A stretch of 64,000 bases of DNA from Niastella yeongjuensis. Lineage in GTDB: Bacteria; Bacteroidota; Bacteroidia; Chitinophagales; Chitinophagaceae. The DNA is taken from the NCBI RefSeq assembly GCF_900110245.1, contig NZ_FOCZ01000004.1:558001-622000 (forward strand). The letters are read 5' to 3'. The notes beneath the pieces are model-generated. The model did no database searches. It saw only the letters and a list, made by a program, of their open reading frames with translations, and had not been told where the DNA came from. A program made the position numbers and the translations under genes. Positions 45,082-54,003 of the stretch are shown here, piece after piece; the first letter of the stretch is position 1, and every line of letters begins with the position of its first letter.

Positions 45082-45594
45082 ATGACCAATCCATCTCTTC
45101 AGGCAGGCTCTATTCTCATCAGCGCTCCTTCGCTGGAAGACCCATATTTTGATAAAGTAGTTATTTATATAACTGAATACAACGAAAAAGGCGCGCTGGG
45201 CTTTGTGATGAACCAGGTATTTGAGCGGAAGTTTAATGAGTTGACGGAGTTTCGGCACAGCAGGTCCTTTCCCCTGTATGAAGGCGGGCCGGTAGAAAGA
45301 GAAAAGCTTTTTTTCATTCACCGCCTGCCTGGTATTATCGGGGAAGGCACCCCGGTGGCCGATGGTGTTATTATGGGGGGAAATTTTAAACAGGCCGTTC
45401 AATACCTCAACACCGCCGCCAATGCAGAAAATAATATCAGGTTGTTTATTGGTTACAGCGGCTGGGATGCGCATGAACTGGAAGCTGAAATGGAAGAAGG
45501 AAGCTGGTTACTGGTGCAGGCATCTGTGACTACCCTTTTCGAGGCATCAGAACAATCGCTTTGGGAAGAACTGCATAAAAGGAAAGTCCCCTAG
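45082..45594 (+). CDS. YqgE/AlgH (UPF0301) family protein
   Basis: A protein of 170 residues from ATG 45082; in-frame ATGs further upstream would add a tail not seen in the family. Family motifs are the start AGSILISAPSLEDPYFDKVV, the GALGFVMNQ strand, YEGGPVEREKLFFIHR and the LFIGYSGWDAHELEAEMEEG block before SWLLV. The fold is known from structures but the function is unclear; it has been tied to regulation in pseudomonads. Its stop codon touches the stop of the monooxygenase gene on the opposite strand. Confidence 0.93.
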   Translation: MTNPSLQAGSILISAPSLEDPYFDKVVIYITEYNEKGALGFVMNQVFERKFNELTEFRHSRSFPLYEGGPVEREKLFFIHRLPGIIGEGTPVADGVIMGGNFKQAVQYLNTAANAENNIRLFIGYSGWDAHELEAEMEEGSWLLVQASVTTLFEASEQSLWEELHKRKVP

Positions 45595-45900
45595 CTATGC
45601 TTTTTTAAATATTTCAACAACCTCATACGCGCCCATTTCAAATTTTGCGAAGCTGAGCGCCTCTTCCAGATAGGGTGAGGCAGTCGCATTCCGCCGCATG
45701 GCTTCATACTTTTCCCGGCTTTCCCATTGGGCATACATGGTAACTTTTGTTCCGTCGATACTCCTGTGCAGCGTTGATGTAATAAACCCGTCCATGTGTT
45801 TTATCGTTTCACCTGTTGCTTTGGTAAGCAGGTCGATCAGGCGTCGCTGATCATCAGGAGTAACTGTAAAAATATTAATGAGCACAAATGGATTTTTCAT
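45595..45900 (-). CDS. Antibiotic-biosynthesis-monooxygenase (ABM) domain protein
   Basis: A single-domain protein of 101 residues with the ABM ferredoxin-like fold: VLINIFTVTPDDQRRLIDLL, then GFITSTLHRSIDGTKVTMYA and QWESREKYEAMRRN. Such small dimeric proteins are cofactor-free oxygenases of quinols, or heme-degrading or detoxifying enzymes; the substrate is not readable. It is monocistronic and convergent with yqgE with no bases between the stops. Confidence 0.88.
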   Translation of the reverse strand: MKNPFVLINIFTVTPDDQRRLIDLLTKATGETIKHMDGFITSTLHRSIDGTKVTMYAQWESREKYEAMRRNATASPYLEEALSFAKFEMGAYEVVEIFKKA

Positions 45901-46103
45901 GGCTTATTCTTTATGGTTACAATAAAGATAGAAAGATATATAGACTTCAAAGGTTTGCTGAAACACATTATATTTGTATCCCAGCTCCAAAATATTGGCC
46001 AATGGACCATTTAGACTAACTTACTTTCCTCTTGAAGCCGCCTTTCGTGTAAATACACGCCCACCCTATATACATAATTCTCCAACCTAAAATATTAAAT
46101 GCT

Positions 46104-46787
46104 ATGGATACATTTAATACAAGGGCTTTCGCGCACTATGGTAGCTATAAAGCAGCGCGAACCGGGATCCTGCTGATTGATCCTTATAATGATTTTTTAC
46201 ACCCTGATGGTAAGTCCTATAACAAATCAAAAGAGGTTATAGAGGGCGTAAAACTGCTCGAAAATATGGCCCGCATCATTCGAACAGCACGCGAGTTGCA
46301 AATAAAGATCTTCTACGTTCCGCACCATCGTTCAGAACCTACTGATTTCAACAAATGGAAATACCCTACTATGTTGCAGCTCTCCACCAAAGAGCGGCAG
46401 GTTTTTGCCAAAGACAGCTGGGGTGGACAATTCCATGAAAGCTTTCAACCGCAGCCCGATGATATCATCATCAAGGAACACTGGTCATCGAGCGGGTTTG
46501 CCAATACCGACCTCGACGAACAATTAAAACAGCTCGACATTGACCGGATCATTCTCATAGGCATGATTGCCAATACCTGTATTGAAGCTACCGGTCGGTT
46601 CGGGATGGAGCTGGGTTATCATGTGACCCTGGTGAAAGACGCTACTGCTGCCAACAACTGGGAAAACATGCATGCAGCGCATGACATCAATGGCCCTGCT
46701 TATGCGCATGCTATTCTTACCTCCGAAGAATTGATTGGCATGCTGAAGGAAACAGTATTGAAAGTTCATGAAGCCGATTACAAATAA
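46104..46787 (+). CDS. Isochorismatase-family cysteine hydrolase
   Basis: A protein of 227 residues. The catalytic triad is visible: Asp26 in LLIDPYNDF, Lys124 in IIKEHWSSSGF and Cys159 in ANTCIEATGRFG, preceded by a cis-peptide-type GMIANTC turn. Family members hydrolyse amide or vinyl-ether bonds (nicotinamide, carbamoyl sarcosine, isochorismate). The HHRSEPTDFNKWKYPT segment is typical of an uncharacterized group. A second gene follows 15 bases later, so the two are likely co-transcribed. Confidence 0.9.
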   Translation: MDTFNTRAFAHYGSYKAARTGILLIDPYNDFLHPDGKSYNKSKEVIEGVKLLENMARIIRTARELQIKIFYVPHHRSEPTDFNKWKYPTMLQLSTKERQVFAKDSWGGQFHESFQPQPDDIIIKEHWSSSGFANTDLDEQLKQLDIDRIILIGMIANTCIEATGRFGMELGYHVTLVKDATAANNWENMHAAHDINGPAYAHAILTSEELIGMLKETVLKVHEADYK

Positions 46788-46802
46788 TCAAAAACTCATT
46801 AT

Positions 46803-47351
46803 ATGAAAATTGCAGATCAGTTAGTTGATTCCAGCTTTACCGCTGTTATCAATGCACCTATTGAAAGTATCAATATACCCGAATGGGCATTCAACCTGTC
46901 GGAAGCGGAATACCAGAGTTGTTCACCGGCGCATATTTCCGCAGCAAAAACAGTAGGTGCCGATGGCCGCCGGATGTCGATCAATGTAGAAGTGATCGGC
47001 GGCAGCCCTATGGTGCAGCATTACCAGGAAGAGCTTTCGGAACCACATCATCTTATACTCACGTCTTTTTCAGATGTGTTCAGTCCAACAGGCCGGCTAA
47101 CCTTACATGTTCATTGGGAACTTAGTGTAAAGGCCATCGGTTCCAATCAATGCGAATTTACCAACCGGGTGATCTCTCATGCAACTGATGAAATGATGAA
47201 GGGCCTCGATCGCCAGGGTATTTCTTATGAGGCATTCAAAGCGCAGCGGCAGCCACATTCCATCAACCATAACCGCTCAGAAACACCGCTCTTTGCAGCC
47301 AGCATTGAACGGGCCGCATTAGGTGTAGGCATGGCGGAAATGGTGCATTAA
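46803..47351 (+). CDS. Hypothetical protein, possibly SRPBCC fold
   Basis: A protein of 182 residues without signal peptide or membrane helix. The alternation of strands with a late helix (SFTAVINAPIESINIPEWAF, HHLILTSFSDVFSPTGRLTL, VHWELSVKAIGSNQCEFTNR) suggests a START/SRPBCC lipid- or ligand-binding fold, but there is no diagnostic motif. It lies 15 bases after the isochorismatase-like gene and shares its terminator, which implies a joint role with that hydrolase. Confidence 0.7.
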   Translation: MKIADQLVDSSFTAVINAPIESINIPEWAFNLSEAEYQSCSPAHISAAKTVGADGRRMSINVEVIGGSPMVQHYQEELSEPHHLILTSFSDVFSPTGRLTLHVHWELSVKAIGSNQCEFTNRVISHATDEMMKGLDRQGISYEAFKAQRQPHSINHNRSETPLFAASIERAALGVGMAEMVH

Positions 47352-47365
47352 TAAACTCAAAAAGG

Positions 47366-47394
47366 AAAGGGCCCAGCCAAACGGGTCCTTTTTT
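47366..47394 (+). terminator. Rho-independent terminator of the isochorismatase operon
   Basis: AAAGGGCCC (47366-47374) pairs with GGGTCCTTT (47383-47391) including one G-T wobble, followed by T's. It reaches the stop codon of the convergent DUF202 gene. Confidence 0.85.
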
Positions 47395-47996
47395 CACTGT
47401 CTGAACAACGCGGCAAGAAATAAGATCAATCCAAATACGAGTATCAATACACTCAATACCGATGAAAGCGATTTTTGGATCTGGGGATATTCTGCCTTTA
47501 ATTTTTTATACGCAATGTTGTGTTGGATCTGGGCAAACAATAAACCTATAAACCCGAATAGGATCATCAGCATTCCCACCTTGCGGGGTGACAGCAGACG
47601 CGGATGCGTTTCATCTTTATACAACTCCTCAAAAACCTTATAGATGGTGAAGCCAAAAGAGATCAATGAGATAGCCGTTCTTATCCACGACATCAGTGTA
47701 CGTTCATAAGAAAGAGCAGTTCTTTGGTAAGACAGGTCGGTTCTTGTGTCTGACAAATCGGTACGATGTTCAGACAATTCAGTCCGATGTTCTGATAGCC
47801 CTGTACGGTGTTCCGACATCCGGGTCCTGTGTTCTGACATGTGTGTCCTGTCCTTCGACAGTTCACCGGATAATGCCTCTCCGCCCAATGACTCGTCTTC
47901 TGTTATCTTTTCCTCTATCTTCTTTTGGATATCGGTGACCTTGTCGTTTTCGAGATTACCCGATTTGGGAATGTCTTTATTCTGATCTTCTTCCAT
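47394..47996 (-). CDS. DUF202 membrane protein with nine heptapeptide repeats
   Basis: A protein of 200 residues. After an acidic, probably disordered start, residues 47-109 are nine tandem heptapeptides of pattern S-x-x-R-T-x-L/M (SEHRTRM, SEHRTGL, SEHRTEL, SEHRTDL, SDTRTDL, SYQRTAL, SYERTLM, SWIRTAI). The last two or three match the conserved ERTxLAWIRTAL start of DUF202. Three membrane segments follow (about 108-122, 140-158, 180-198). DUF202 proteins are small membrane proteins, some linked to polyphosphate or vacuolar transport. It is the last gene of the sulfatase operon. Confidence 0.88.
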   Translation of the reverse strand: MEEDQNKDIPKSGNLENDKVTDIQKKIEEKITEDESLGGEALSGELSKDRTHMSEHRTRMSEHRTGLSEHRTELSEHRTDLSDTRTDLSYQRTALSYERTLMSWIRTAISLISFGFTIYKVFEELYKDETHPRLLSPRKVGMLMILFGFIGLLFAQIQHNIAYKKLKAEYPQIQKSLSSVLSVLILVFGLILFLAALFRQ

Positions 47997-48020
47997 TTCA
48001 ATATTTTTAAAAATGACTGA

Positions 48021-48881
48021 TCAAGCCATTAAGGTTTCATTTGAAATACAATTTATCTTTTTCGAATTGCCCCAGTGAACAACGGTTGTATCTACATCAG
48101 AAAAATCGGAGTTGTGAAGGTTTGAGCGGGAGAAATTAGCATCGGCCAGGTGGGAGTTTCTAAATGAGGTGCCAAATTTCCGGGTTATATATCCGGCAAC
48201 CCTTCTTAACGACTCAAATCCGGGCGCCCCTTTTAATGCTTTTTTGCTGATCATGGCGCACCCAATGGCCATGAGCGTGGTACCAATACCGCCCCCTATA
48301 CTTTTGCCAAAAAAGGCGCCAGACAAGGCCACTATCCAAAACAATATACCCGATAACGAACCCGCGGTTGCCCTTGCCACGGTTCCCACCACAAACATTA
48401 CTGCCACCAGGATCAATGCAAGAATAAGATACAACATACCCTTTCCGGTTCCAAGCCCTGAAGAAATGGCGATAAAACCAACTATCAACGCAGCAATAGT
48501 TGTTGGGATAACAAGCTGCCTGATGGCATGGCCCACTCCTTTCCACCACGAGTACACGATAAACAGCAGGGCAATAACAATGGTAGTAATACCGGCGGTC
48601 CTTATATTTTCTTCATTTGAATTAAGCATTCGCTGAATGGTGCTTCCTGCCAGCATTGCTATATATCCTGAAAATAAAGACACAATAAGCGCGGCAAGAA
48701 AGATCAAGACCATATTCACTGGAGTTATCCCGGTTTTTACGTGGGTAAAATCGGCCCCATCCAAATTGGAGCCGCTGAAATCGGCCCCACGCAAATCGCT
48801 GTCAGCAAACCGTGCGTGCGTCAGGTCTTTATTCCTGAACGACGCGCCCTGCAGGTTTTTGTGCGAGAAGTCTTTTTCCAT
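48021..48881 (-). CDS. Pentapeptide-repeat protein with central membrane domain
   Basis: A protein of 286 residues. Residues about 5-50 hold pentapeptide repeats (NLQGASFRNKDLTHARFADS, DLRGADFSGSNLDGADF). Several membrane helices occupy about 57-215 (MVLIFLAALIVSLFSGYIAM; TTIAALIVGFIAISSGLGTG; LYLILALILVAVMFVVGT). A second short repeat set closes the chain (FRNSHLADANFSRSNLHNSD). The repeats form right-handed quadrilateral helices that usually bind proteins. Its start lies 53 bases inside the DUF1622 gene, suggesting translational coupling. Function unknown. Confidence 0.85.
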   Translation of the reverse strand: MEKDFSHKNLQGASFRNKDLTHARFADSDLRGADFSGSNLDGADFTHVKTGITPVNMVLIFLAALIVSLFSGYIAMLAGSTIQRMLNSNEENIRTAGITTIVIALLFIVYSWWKGVGHAIRQLVIPTTIAALIVGFIAISSGLGTGKGMLYLILALILVAVMFVVGTVARATAGSLSGILFWIVALSGAFFGKSIGGGIGTTLMAIGCAMISKKALKGAPGFESLRRVAGYITRKFGTSFRNSHLADANFSRSNLHNSDFSDVDTTVVHWGNSKKINCISNETLMA

Positions 48882-49233
48882 ATTCCGGTTCTTCTTTAAG
48901 TTCTTTACTCAGGAAATAGTTCAGGAACGTTCGTATCACCGCAATAGCGCCCAGTTCAATTAAATGTGCATTGGTAGGTGAAACAATGGTGCCTACAATA
49001 TCCGCCGCCAGTTGAATTTCCAGCGCAACCACCAACCAGCCGCCAAATACCTTTCTGAAATAAGAATGCATGGGATGCACGCCGGGCTGGTGTTTCCGTT
49101 GTTGTATGCTACGGCTCAATGAAATGATAATACCCACGATAATACATATTAACGAAATGGCATTCAGCAATACTTCTGTCAACTCGCCCCATGCATCCAG
49201 GGTTCCCTTTATATTTTCAATCAGTTCCCGCAT
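48829..49233 (-). CDS. DUF1622 membrane protein
   Basis: A protein of 134 residues. Three hydrophobic segments lie at about 17-40 (VLLNAISLICIIVGIIISLS), 66-85 (VVALEIQLAADIVGTIVSPT region) and 93-110. The pattern ALEIQLAADI followed by IRTFLNYFL is characteristic of DUF1622. The role is unknown. Its start is one base after the stop of the DUF1254 gene and its end overlaps the pentapeptide gene, so it is firmly part of the operon. Confidence 0.87.
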   Translation of the reverse strand: MRELIENIKGTLDAWGELTEVLLNAISLICIIVGIIISLSRSIQQRKHQPGVHPMHSYFRKVFGGWLVVALEIQLAADIVGTIVSPTNAHLIELGAIAVIRTFLNYFLSKELKEEPEYGKRLLAQKPAGRVVQE

Positions 49234-49234
49234 G

Positions 49235-50617
49235 TTACACTTTCTCTATATCCGGCAGTTTCCATGTTTTATTGAACAATGCTTCTTCGGGTCCATAAAA
49301 ACGGAACAACACTTCAAATTGATTTTGCCTGTTGGTAGGAATCCAATTCGATTCTTTGCCTGCCGGCGCTTCGGGACCGAAATAAATGTCAATAGAGTCA
49401 TTCGTATTCTTCTGCAAACCGGGTGTATTGGAAGAACGGCTGAACCATTTCATTTCCCGTAAAAAGGCATGTGTTGTACGATCGTATACGACTGCCGACC
49501 AATATAGTTTAACCGGCGGACTGGCTGGTATGTTCAATTTATAAGTACTGCCACCATCGAGGGCTTTGTCGTTTTTGTCTTTTATCGCCATCAGGTAAAA
49601 TTGCCCCTGGCCCAAATGCTTTGCGCTGAAATAAGCCATCGAATAAGTCATGCCGCGCGCATCGAGCGGATAACTGTCGGCCCTGGCGAATGAAGTTGAC
49701 ATTCCCTGAACGAGCTCCTGGGTAGTTGGAAGTGCCCAATGATATTCCGCATTGTAACGATTGTTAAATACCAGCTCATATTGCATATCCAACCAAATAT
49801 GCGCTTCGGCAATGGCTGCGTTCAGAATCTCCTGGGTTCGATTGTCGGGAATGAAAGCCTTACCTTTTTCGATGCCAATTGTTTTAAGAATATCGATCAT
49901 TGCTTTATCCCGGTCCAGCCACGGTTCATATTGAACAAACAGGCTGAGCATTTGAAAGAACCGGATATCATATGGAATGGTATTGTCGTACAACGTATCT
50001 ATTACGTCGGTAAACTTTACCTGGATGCGCGAATCGACAGCTGAAAGTGGATAGATCCTGATCTGCCGGCCGTATTCAACTGCATTGGCCACCTCGGCAT
50101 CGCTGCCGCCTGATAAATTTGACCGCAATACCGCGAAACCGCGGTAAGTGCTACACGGCAGAACAATATAACCATCCGGTACTTTGTCGTTGAAATCGGG
50201 CGGAAGCAGCAGGTATTTCCCTCCCTTGCCTTCATCATAACCAGCCGGTCCAACATCCTCGAGTGCAGTCTGCCAGCCATCGTCTATACTGCCCGTAATG
50301 GAACCGCCATTGGCAGGTGGAATTTCAATGACAACCGGCCCTGCCTTTTTGGTATCGAAAAATGGAAAGAAATAAATGGTATCCGGATTAGGTGTAAGCG
50401 TTTGATTTTTCCATCCGGGCAAACGTGACCAATATACGATCTCATTGGCGGCACTTTTTGCCTGAATGGTTGCCTGGCATAACAACCCAAAGTTTACTGC
50501 AGGCATGCCCCAGATCACAGCTTCTACGGCACGGTTAAATAGTAAATGCTCCTGTATGCTGGCAGGCTTAAAAGTTGTATCCTTTTTTGTTTTTGTTGTA
50601 CTGGCTACCTTTCCCAT
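49235..50617 (-). CDS. DUF1254/DUF1214 domain protein
   Basis: A protein of 460 residues from ATG 50617; a longer frame to 50725 overlaps the upstream FGE gene. The N-terminal half matches DUF1254 (FNRAVEAVIWGMPAVNFGLL, TLTPNPDTIYFFPFFDTKKA, LPPDFNDKVPDGYIVLPCST) and the C-terminal half DUF1214 (KLYWSAVVYDRTTHAFLREM, IYFGPEAPAGKESNWIPT). Family members often carry a signal peptide; this one appears to lack it. Function is unknown; such proteins frequently accompany sulfatases in other bacteria (as I recall, unverified). Spacing is 14 bases to FGE and one base to DUF1622. Confidence 0.9.
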   Translation of the reverse strand: MGKVASTTKTKKDTTFKPASIQEHLLFNRAVEAVIWGMPAVNFGLLCQATIQAKSAANEIVYWSRLPGWKNQTLTPNPDTIYFFPFFDTKKAGPVVIEIPPANGGSITGSIDDGWQTALEDVGPAGYDEGKGGKYLLLPPDFNDKVPDGYIVLPCSTYRGFAVLRSNLSGGSDAEVANAVEYGRQIRIYPLSAVDSRIQVKFTDVIDTLYDNTIPYDIRFFQMLSLFVQYEPWLDRDKAMIDILKTIGIEKGKAFIPDNRTQEILNAAIAEAHIWLDMQYELVFNNRYNAEYHWALPTTQELVQGMSTSFARADSYPLDARGMTYSMAYFSAKHLGQGQFYLMAIKDKNDKALDGGSTYKLNIPASPPVKLYWSAVVYDRTTHAFLREMKWFSRSSNTPGLQKNTNDSIDIYFGPEAPAGKESNWIPTNRQNQFEVLFRFYGPEEALFNKTWKLPDIEKV

Positions 50618-50631
50618 TGTTGTTGTTGTTT

Positions 50632-51627
50632 TTAAAGTTTTCGTACCATACACCGGAAACCAAGATGGCTCATACCTGTATCTATCATCTGTGGTTGCCG
50701 GGCAGCCGGGCGATACCGCAAACAATAATTCGGTGCACAGAGGTGTGAGCCTCCCTTCACCACTTTGCGGGGGATCTTTATAGTTGGCTGACAGGGGTCG
50801 TAACTTGCTTCGGCCGACACCACCCTTGGATTAACATGGGTAGTGCAACAGGTTTTAACCTTATTGGCAGATTCATCCAAATGCGCCACATACCAGTCGC
50901 TTGTCCATTCCCATACATTACCGGCCATATCATATAAGCCATATCCGTTTGGTGCAAACGAACCTACCGGCGAAGTGCCTTCATATTTATCTATCAGTAA
51001 ATTCTGATACGGGAATACGCCCTGCCAGGTGTTGGCCATCGGTTTGGTTTGTTGTGTGTCTTCGTTGCCCCAAGTGAAATCCATCCCTTCAAGCCCACCC
51101 CTGGCAGCGTACTCCCATTCTGCTTCTGACGGCAGTTCTTTTTCCGCCCAGTGTGCATAAGCTGCTGCATCTTCATAAGCAACATGCACAACCGGGTGTT
51201 TCTCTATGCCCCTGATATCTGTTTTTGGTCCTTTCGGATGCTGCCAGCTGGCGCCGGGCATCCATTCCCACCAATTGAAATAATCATTCAGGTTAACCGC
51301 TGCTTTTGCCTTTTTAAATACCAATGCACCCGGCACCAGCATTTCTGGTTTTGCACCGGGATAATCTTCCGGCTTTAGTGGTCTTTCTGCTACGGTAACA
51401 TAACCGGTTTCGGTCACGAATTTTTTAAATTCTTCATTGGTAACGGTATACCTGTCGATCCAGAATCCATCTACGGTTACCTCATGCACCGGTTTCTCTT
51501 CCGGATAGAATTTATCGGAGCCCATCATAAACTTTCCACCCGGAATAAGAACCATGTTTGTTTTATCCTTTTCTTTCGTGTCTGTATGAACCGTCTTTGA
51601 TTGCGTTTCCATTTCCATCATTTTCAT
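50632..51627 (-). CDS. Formylglycine-generating enzyme (sulfatase activator)
   Basis: A protein of 331 residues. The FGE fold shows VLIPGGKFMMGSDKFYPEEK, ELPSEAEWEYAARGG, GLYDMAGNVWEWTSDWY, and near the end KGGSHLCAPNYCLRYRPAAR. Cys297 and Cys302 are spaced as the copper-binding cysteines of human FGE, so this should be a true oxygen-dependent enzyme converting sulfatase Cys to formylglycine. No signal peptide is seen; start codons within MKMMEME are alternatives. It lies 8 bases after a sulfatase with the required C-S-P-T-R motif, in one operon with both targets. Confidence 0.92.
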   Translation of the reverse strand: MKMMEMETQSKTVHTDTKEKDKTNMVLIPGGKFMMGSDKFYPEEKPVHEVTVDGFWIDRYTVTNEEFKKFVTETGYVTVAERPLKPEDYPGAKPEMLVPGALVFKKAKAAVNLNDYFNWWEWMPGASWQHPKGPKTDIRGIEKHPVVHVAYEDAAAYAHWAEKELPSEAEWEYAARGGLEGMDFTWGNEDTQQTKPMANTWQGVFPYQNLLIDKYEGTSPVGSFAPNGYGLYDMAGNVWEWTSDWYVAHLDESANKVKTCCTTHVNPRVVSAEASYDPCQPTIKIPRKVVKGGSHLCAPNYCLRYRPAARQPQMIDTGMSHLGFRCMVRKL

Positions 51628-51635
51628 TTTTATAT

Positions 51636-53963
51636 TTAATCCCTTGCAAGTGCCCCTGCTGCTTCTTTTTCCAGATCTAGGTATACTTTTTCGCTTACAT
51701 CAATCACAACACCGAGAATGGTACCGCCGGTAAACCTTCCCGGGTTCTTATATTCCTGACTTACGTTATCGCCACTATCGAACCCAACACAAAGACCATC
51801 ACCGGATAAGGTAAATTTACCTGCCTGGGTTTTCATTGGGCCTTCAGCCACTACCTTATCATCAACGTATAACCTGGTTGTACCCAATGATTCGCCATAT
51901 TGTCCGGCCTTCTCGCGCATGAATTCCATACCCAATGTATGCTTACCGGCATTAATTACTTTTGACACGAATTTCTGTTCACTGATACCCAGGAAATTGT
52001 ATACGTAAAACAACATTCGATCTTTGATGAAAAGCGCATGACCGCCAAAGCGGGAGCCATGAGCAAAGATGACGCCGGATACCTGGTGGGTAATGTCAAC
52101 ATCGGCAATGATCTTGTAAGAACGGCCGCGGATACTCACGGCGACGCCCTCCGGTACCGGTTCAGTACCTGAATAATAAACATACCGTGTTCTGGCCGGT
52201 TCTGCTTTCGGCCGGTCTACACCCAGGATTTCCATAGCTGTACGATCATCCAGCGGCAATACGAAATTCTTTTCGGCTTCCTCGAACCAGGCATCAATTA
52301 GCGCTTTAAGTTTATCGGGATACTTATCGGCCAGGTTAGTTGATTCGGAATAATCTTCATCAATGTGATAAAGCTCCCATTTGTCTTTATCGAAATTCCC
52401 TTTTCCAGTGAGAGGTGCATGAATAGCTGCTGCTTTCCAGCCGTCCATCCACATGCCCCTTGTTCCAAGCATGGAATAATACTGACGCTGTTTGGTAGTG
52501 GGCGCCTTGGCATTGTCGAAAGTATATTTCATGGATACCCCATTCAATGGGTATTGCTCTGCGCCCCGATACACCTTTGGCATTTCAAGCCCTGTAATTT
52601 CCAGGATCGTGGGAACAATATCAACTGAATGATGATACTGGGTACGTACCTCGCCTTTTGCTTTAATTCCATTGGGCCAGTGAATAACCAACGGGCAGCA
52701 AGTGCCACCGGAATATTGAGAGTATCGCTTGAACATCTGGAAAGGTGTGCTGAATGCAACCGCCCAGCCTGTTGGATAGTGATTGTATGTATCGGCACCG
52801 CCCAGGGTTTCCAGATATTTCATATTTTCAGCCAGTTCATCCGGATAATTATTGAAAAATTTGTTCTCGTTCACTGAACCGTTTGGTGATCCTTCACCCG
52901 AAGCGCCATTATCGGAACAATAAAAGATAACGGTGTTATCCAGCTGCCCTGACTTTTCGAGATATTCCACAATGCGACCCACCTGAACATCTGTATACTC
53001 AGAAAAACCTGCATACACTTCCGCCATCCGGGCAAATAATTTCTTTTCATCTGCATTAAGGGTATTCCACGGTCTTACTGCATCAGCGGGGTTGGCTGCA
53101 TCTTCAGGTACAGGATTGATGGGGGTTAGCTGGGTCCCTTTTGGCGCTATTCCTTTTGCGATCATTTTTTCGAGCACCCATTCGCGATAAGCTTCGTAAC
53201 CATCGTCAAATTTTCCTTTATACTTGTCGGCATATTCCTTCGGGCTGTGATGCGGGGCGTGATTGGCACCAGGACAAAACCACATGAACCAGGGCTTGGA
53301 AGGATTGCCTGATTTCTGATCACGGATCATTCTGATAGCCTGATCGGCAAGATCCTTTGATAAATGATACCCTTCTTCGGGACTATATGGTTGTTCAATA
53401 AATCTATTGTCTTCTACCAGATCGGGGTACCAGTTGTTTGTTTCACCACCCAGGAAGCCATAAAAACGGTCGAAGCCTTTTGACAGCGGCCATTCGGAGC
53501 GGCTGCCGCCACTGGAAATATCTTCTTCAGGTATATTATGTTCTTTCCCCAGCCAGAATGTACTAAAACCATTATCCTGAAGTACCTGGCCAATAGTAGC
53601 GCACTCAGCCGGCAAACGGCCTGCCCAGCCGGGAAAACCCTGTGAACCCTCTGTAATACAGGAACACCTGTTCACATGGTGATTGCGGCCTGTAAGGAAT
53701 GTTGAACGGGTAGGTGAGCACAGCGCCGTGGTATGCCATTGCGAATACATTAATCCGTTATCGGCCAGCCGTTGCAGCGTGGGCATATTGATACGCCCGC
53801 CAAATGGCGACCAGGCTGCCAATCCTGTATCGTCGTATAGAACGATCAAAATATTGGGAGCTCCTTTGGGAGCCTGCTTTAATTCAAATGGTTTCCAATC
53901 GGGTGTTGAATCCCGCACATCGAGTTTTATCACTCCTTTGAATTGTTCATTCGCGGTTGCCAT
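51636..53963 (-). CDS. Type I arylsulfatase, no signal peptide
   Basis: A protein of 775 residues. The active-site signature is C82-S-P-T-R followed by STFLTGRNHH. Metal ligands are in LYDDTGLAAW and YCSDNGASGEG, and KEHN and HAPHH supply substrate-binding residues. Size and layout resemble the Pseudomonas aeruginosa-type arylsulfatase with a long C-terminal domain. The N-terminus is hydrophilic, so the enzyme should be cytoplasmic, as should its activator FGE encoded next. The ester substrate is unknown; alkyl or aryl sulfates imported from soil are possible. It follows the second sulfatase by 40 bases. Confidence 0.92.
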   Translation of the reverse strand: MATANEQFKGVIKLDVRDSTPDWKPFELKQAPKGAPNILIVLYDDTGLAAWSPFGGRINMPTLQRLADNGLMYSQWHTTALCSPTRSTFLTGRNHHVNRCSCITEGSQGFPGWAGRLPAECATIGQVLQDNGFSTFWLGKEHNIPEEDISSGGSRSEWPLSKGFDRFYGFLGGETNNWYPDLVEDNRFIEQPYSPEEGYHLSKDLADQAIRMIRDQKSGNPSKPWFMWFCPGANHAPHHSPKEYADKYKGKFDDGYEAYREWVLEKMIAKGIAPKGTQLTPINPVPEDAANPADAVRPWNTLNADEKKLFARMAEVYAGFSEYTDVQVGRIVEYLEKSGQLDNTVIFYCSDNGASGEGSPNGSVNENKFFNNYPDELAENMKYLETLGGADTYNHYPTGWAVAFSTPFQMFKRYSQYSGGTCCPLVIHWPNGIKAKGEVRTQYHHSVDIVPTILEITGLEMPKVYRGAEQYPLNGVSMKYTFDNAKAPTTKQRQYYSMLGTRGMWMDGWKAAAIHAPLTGKGNFDKDKWELYHIDEDYSESTNLADKYPDKLKALIDAWFEEAEKNFVLPLDDRTAMEILGVDRPKAEPARTRYVYYSGTEPVPEGVAVSIRGRSYKIIADVDITHQVSGVIFAHGSRFGGHALFIKDRMLFYVYNFLGISEQKFVSKVINAGKHTLGMEFMREKAGQYGESLGTTRLYVDDKVVAEGPMKTQAGKFTLSGDGLCVGFDSGDNVSQEYKNPGRFTGGTILGVVIDVSEKVYLDLEKEAAGALARD

Positions 53964-54003
53964 GATTGTTATTTATTTACGGTTATACATCCAGTGAAAT
54001 TGT

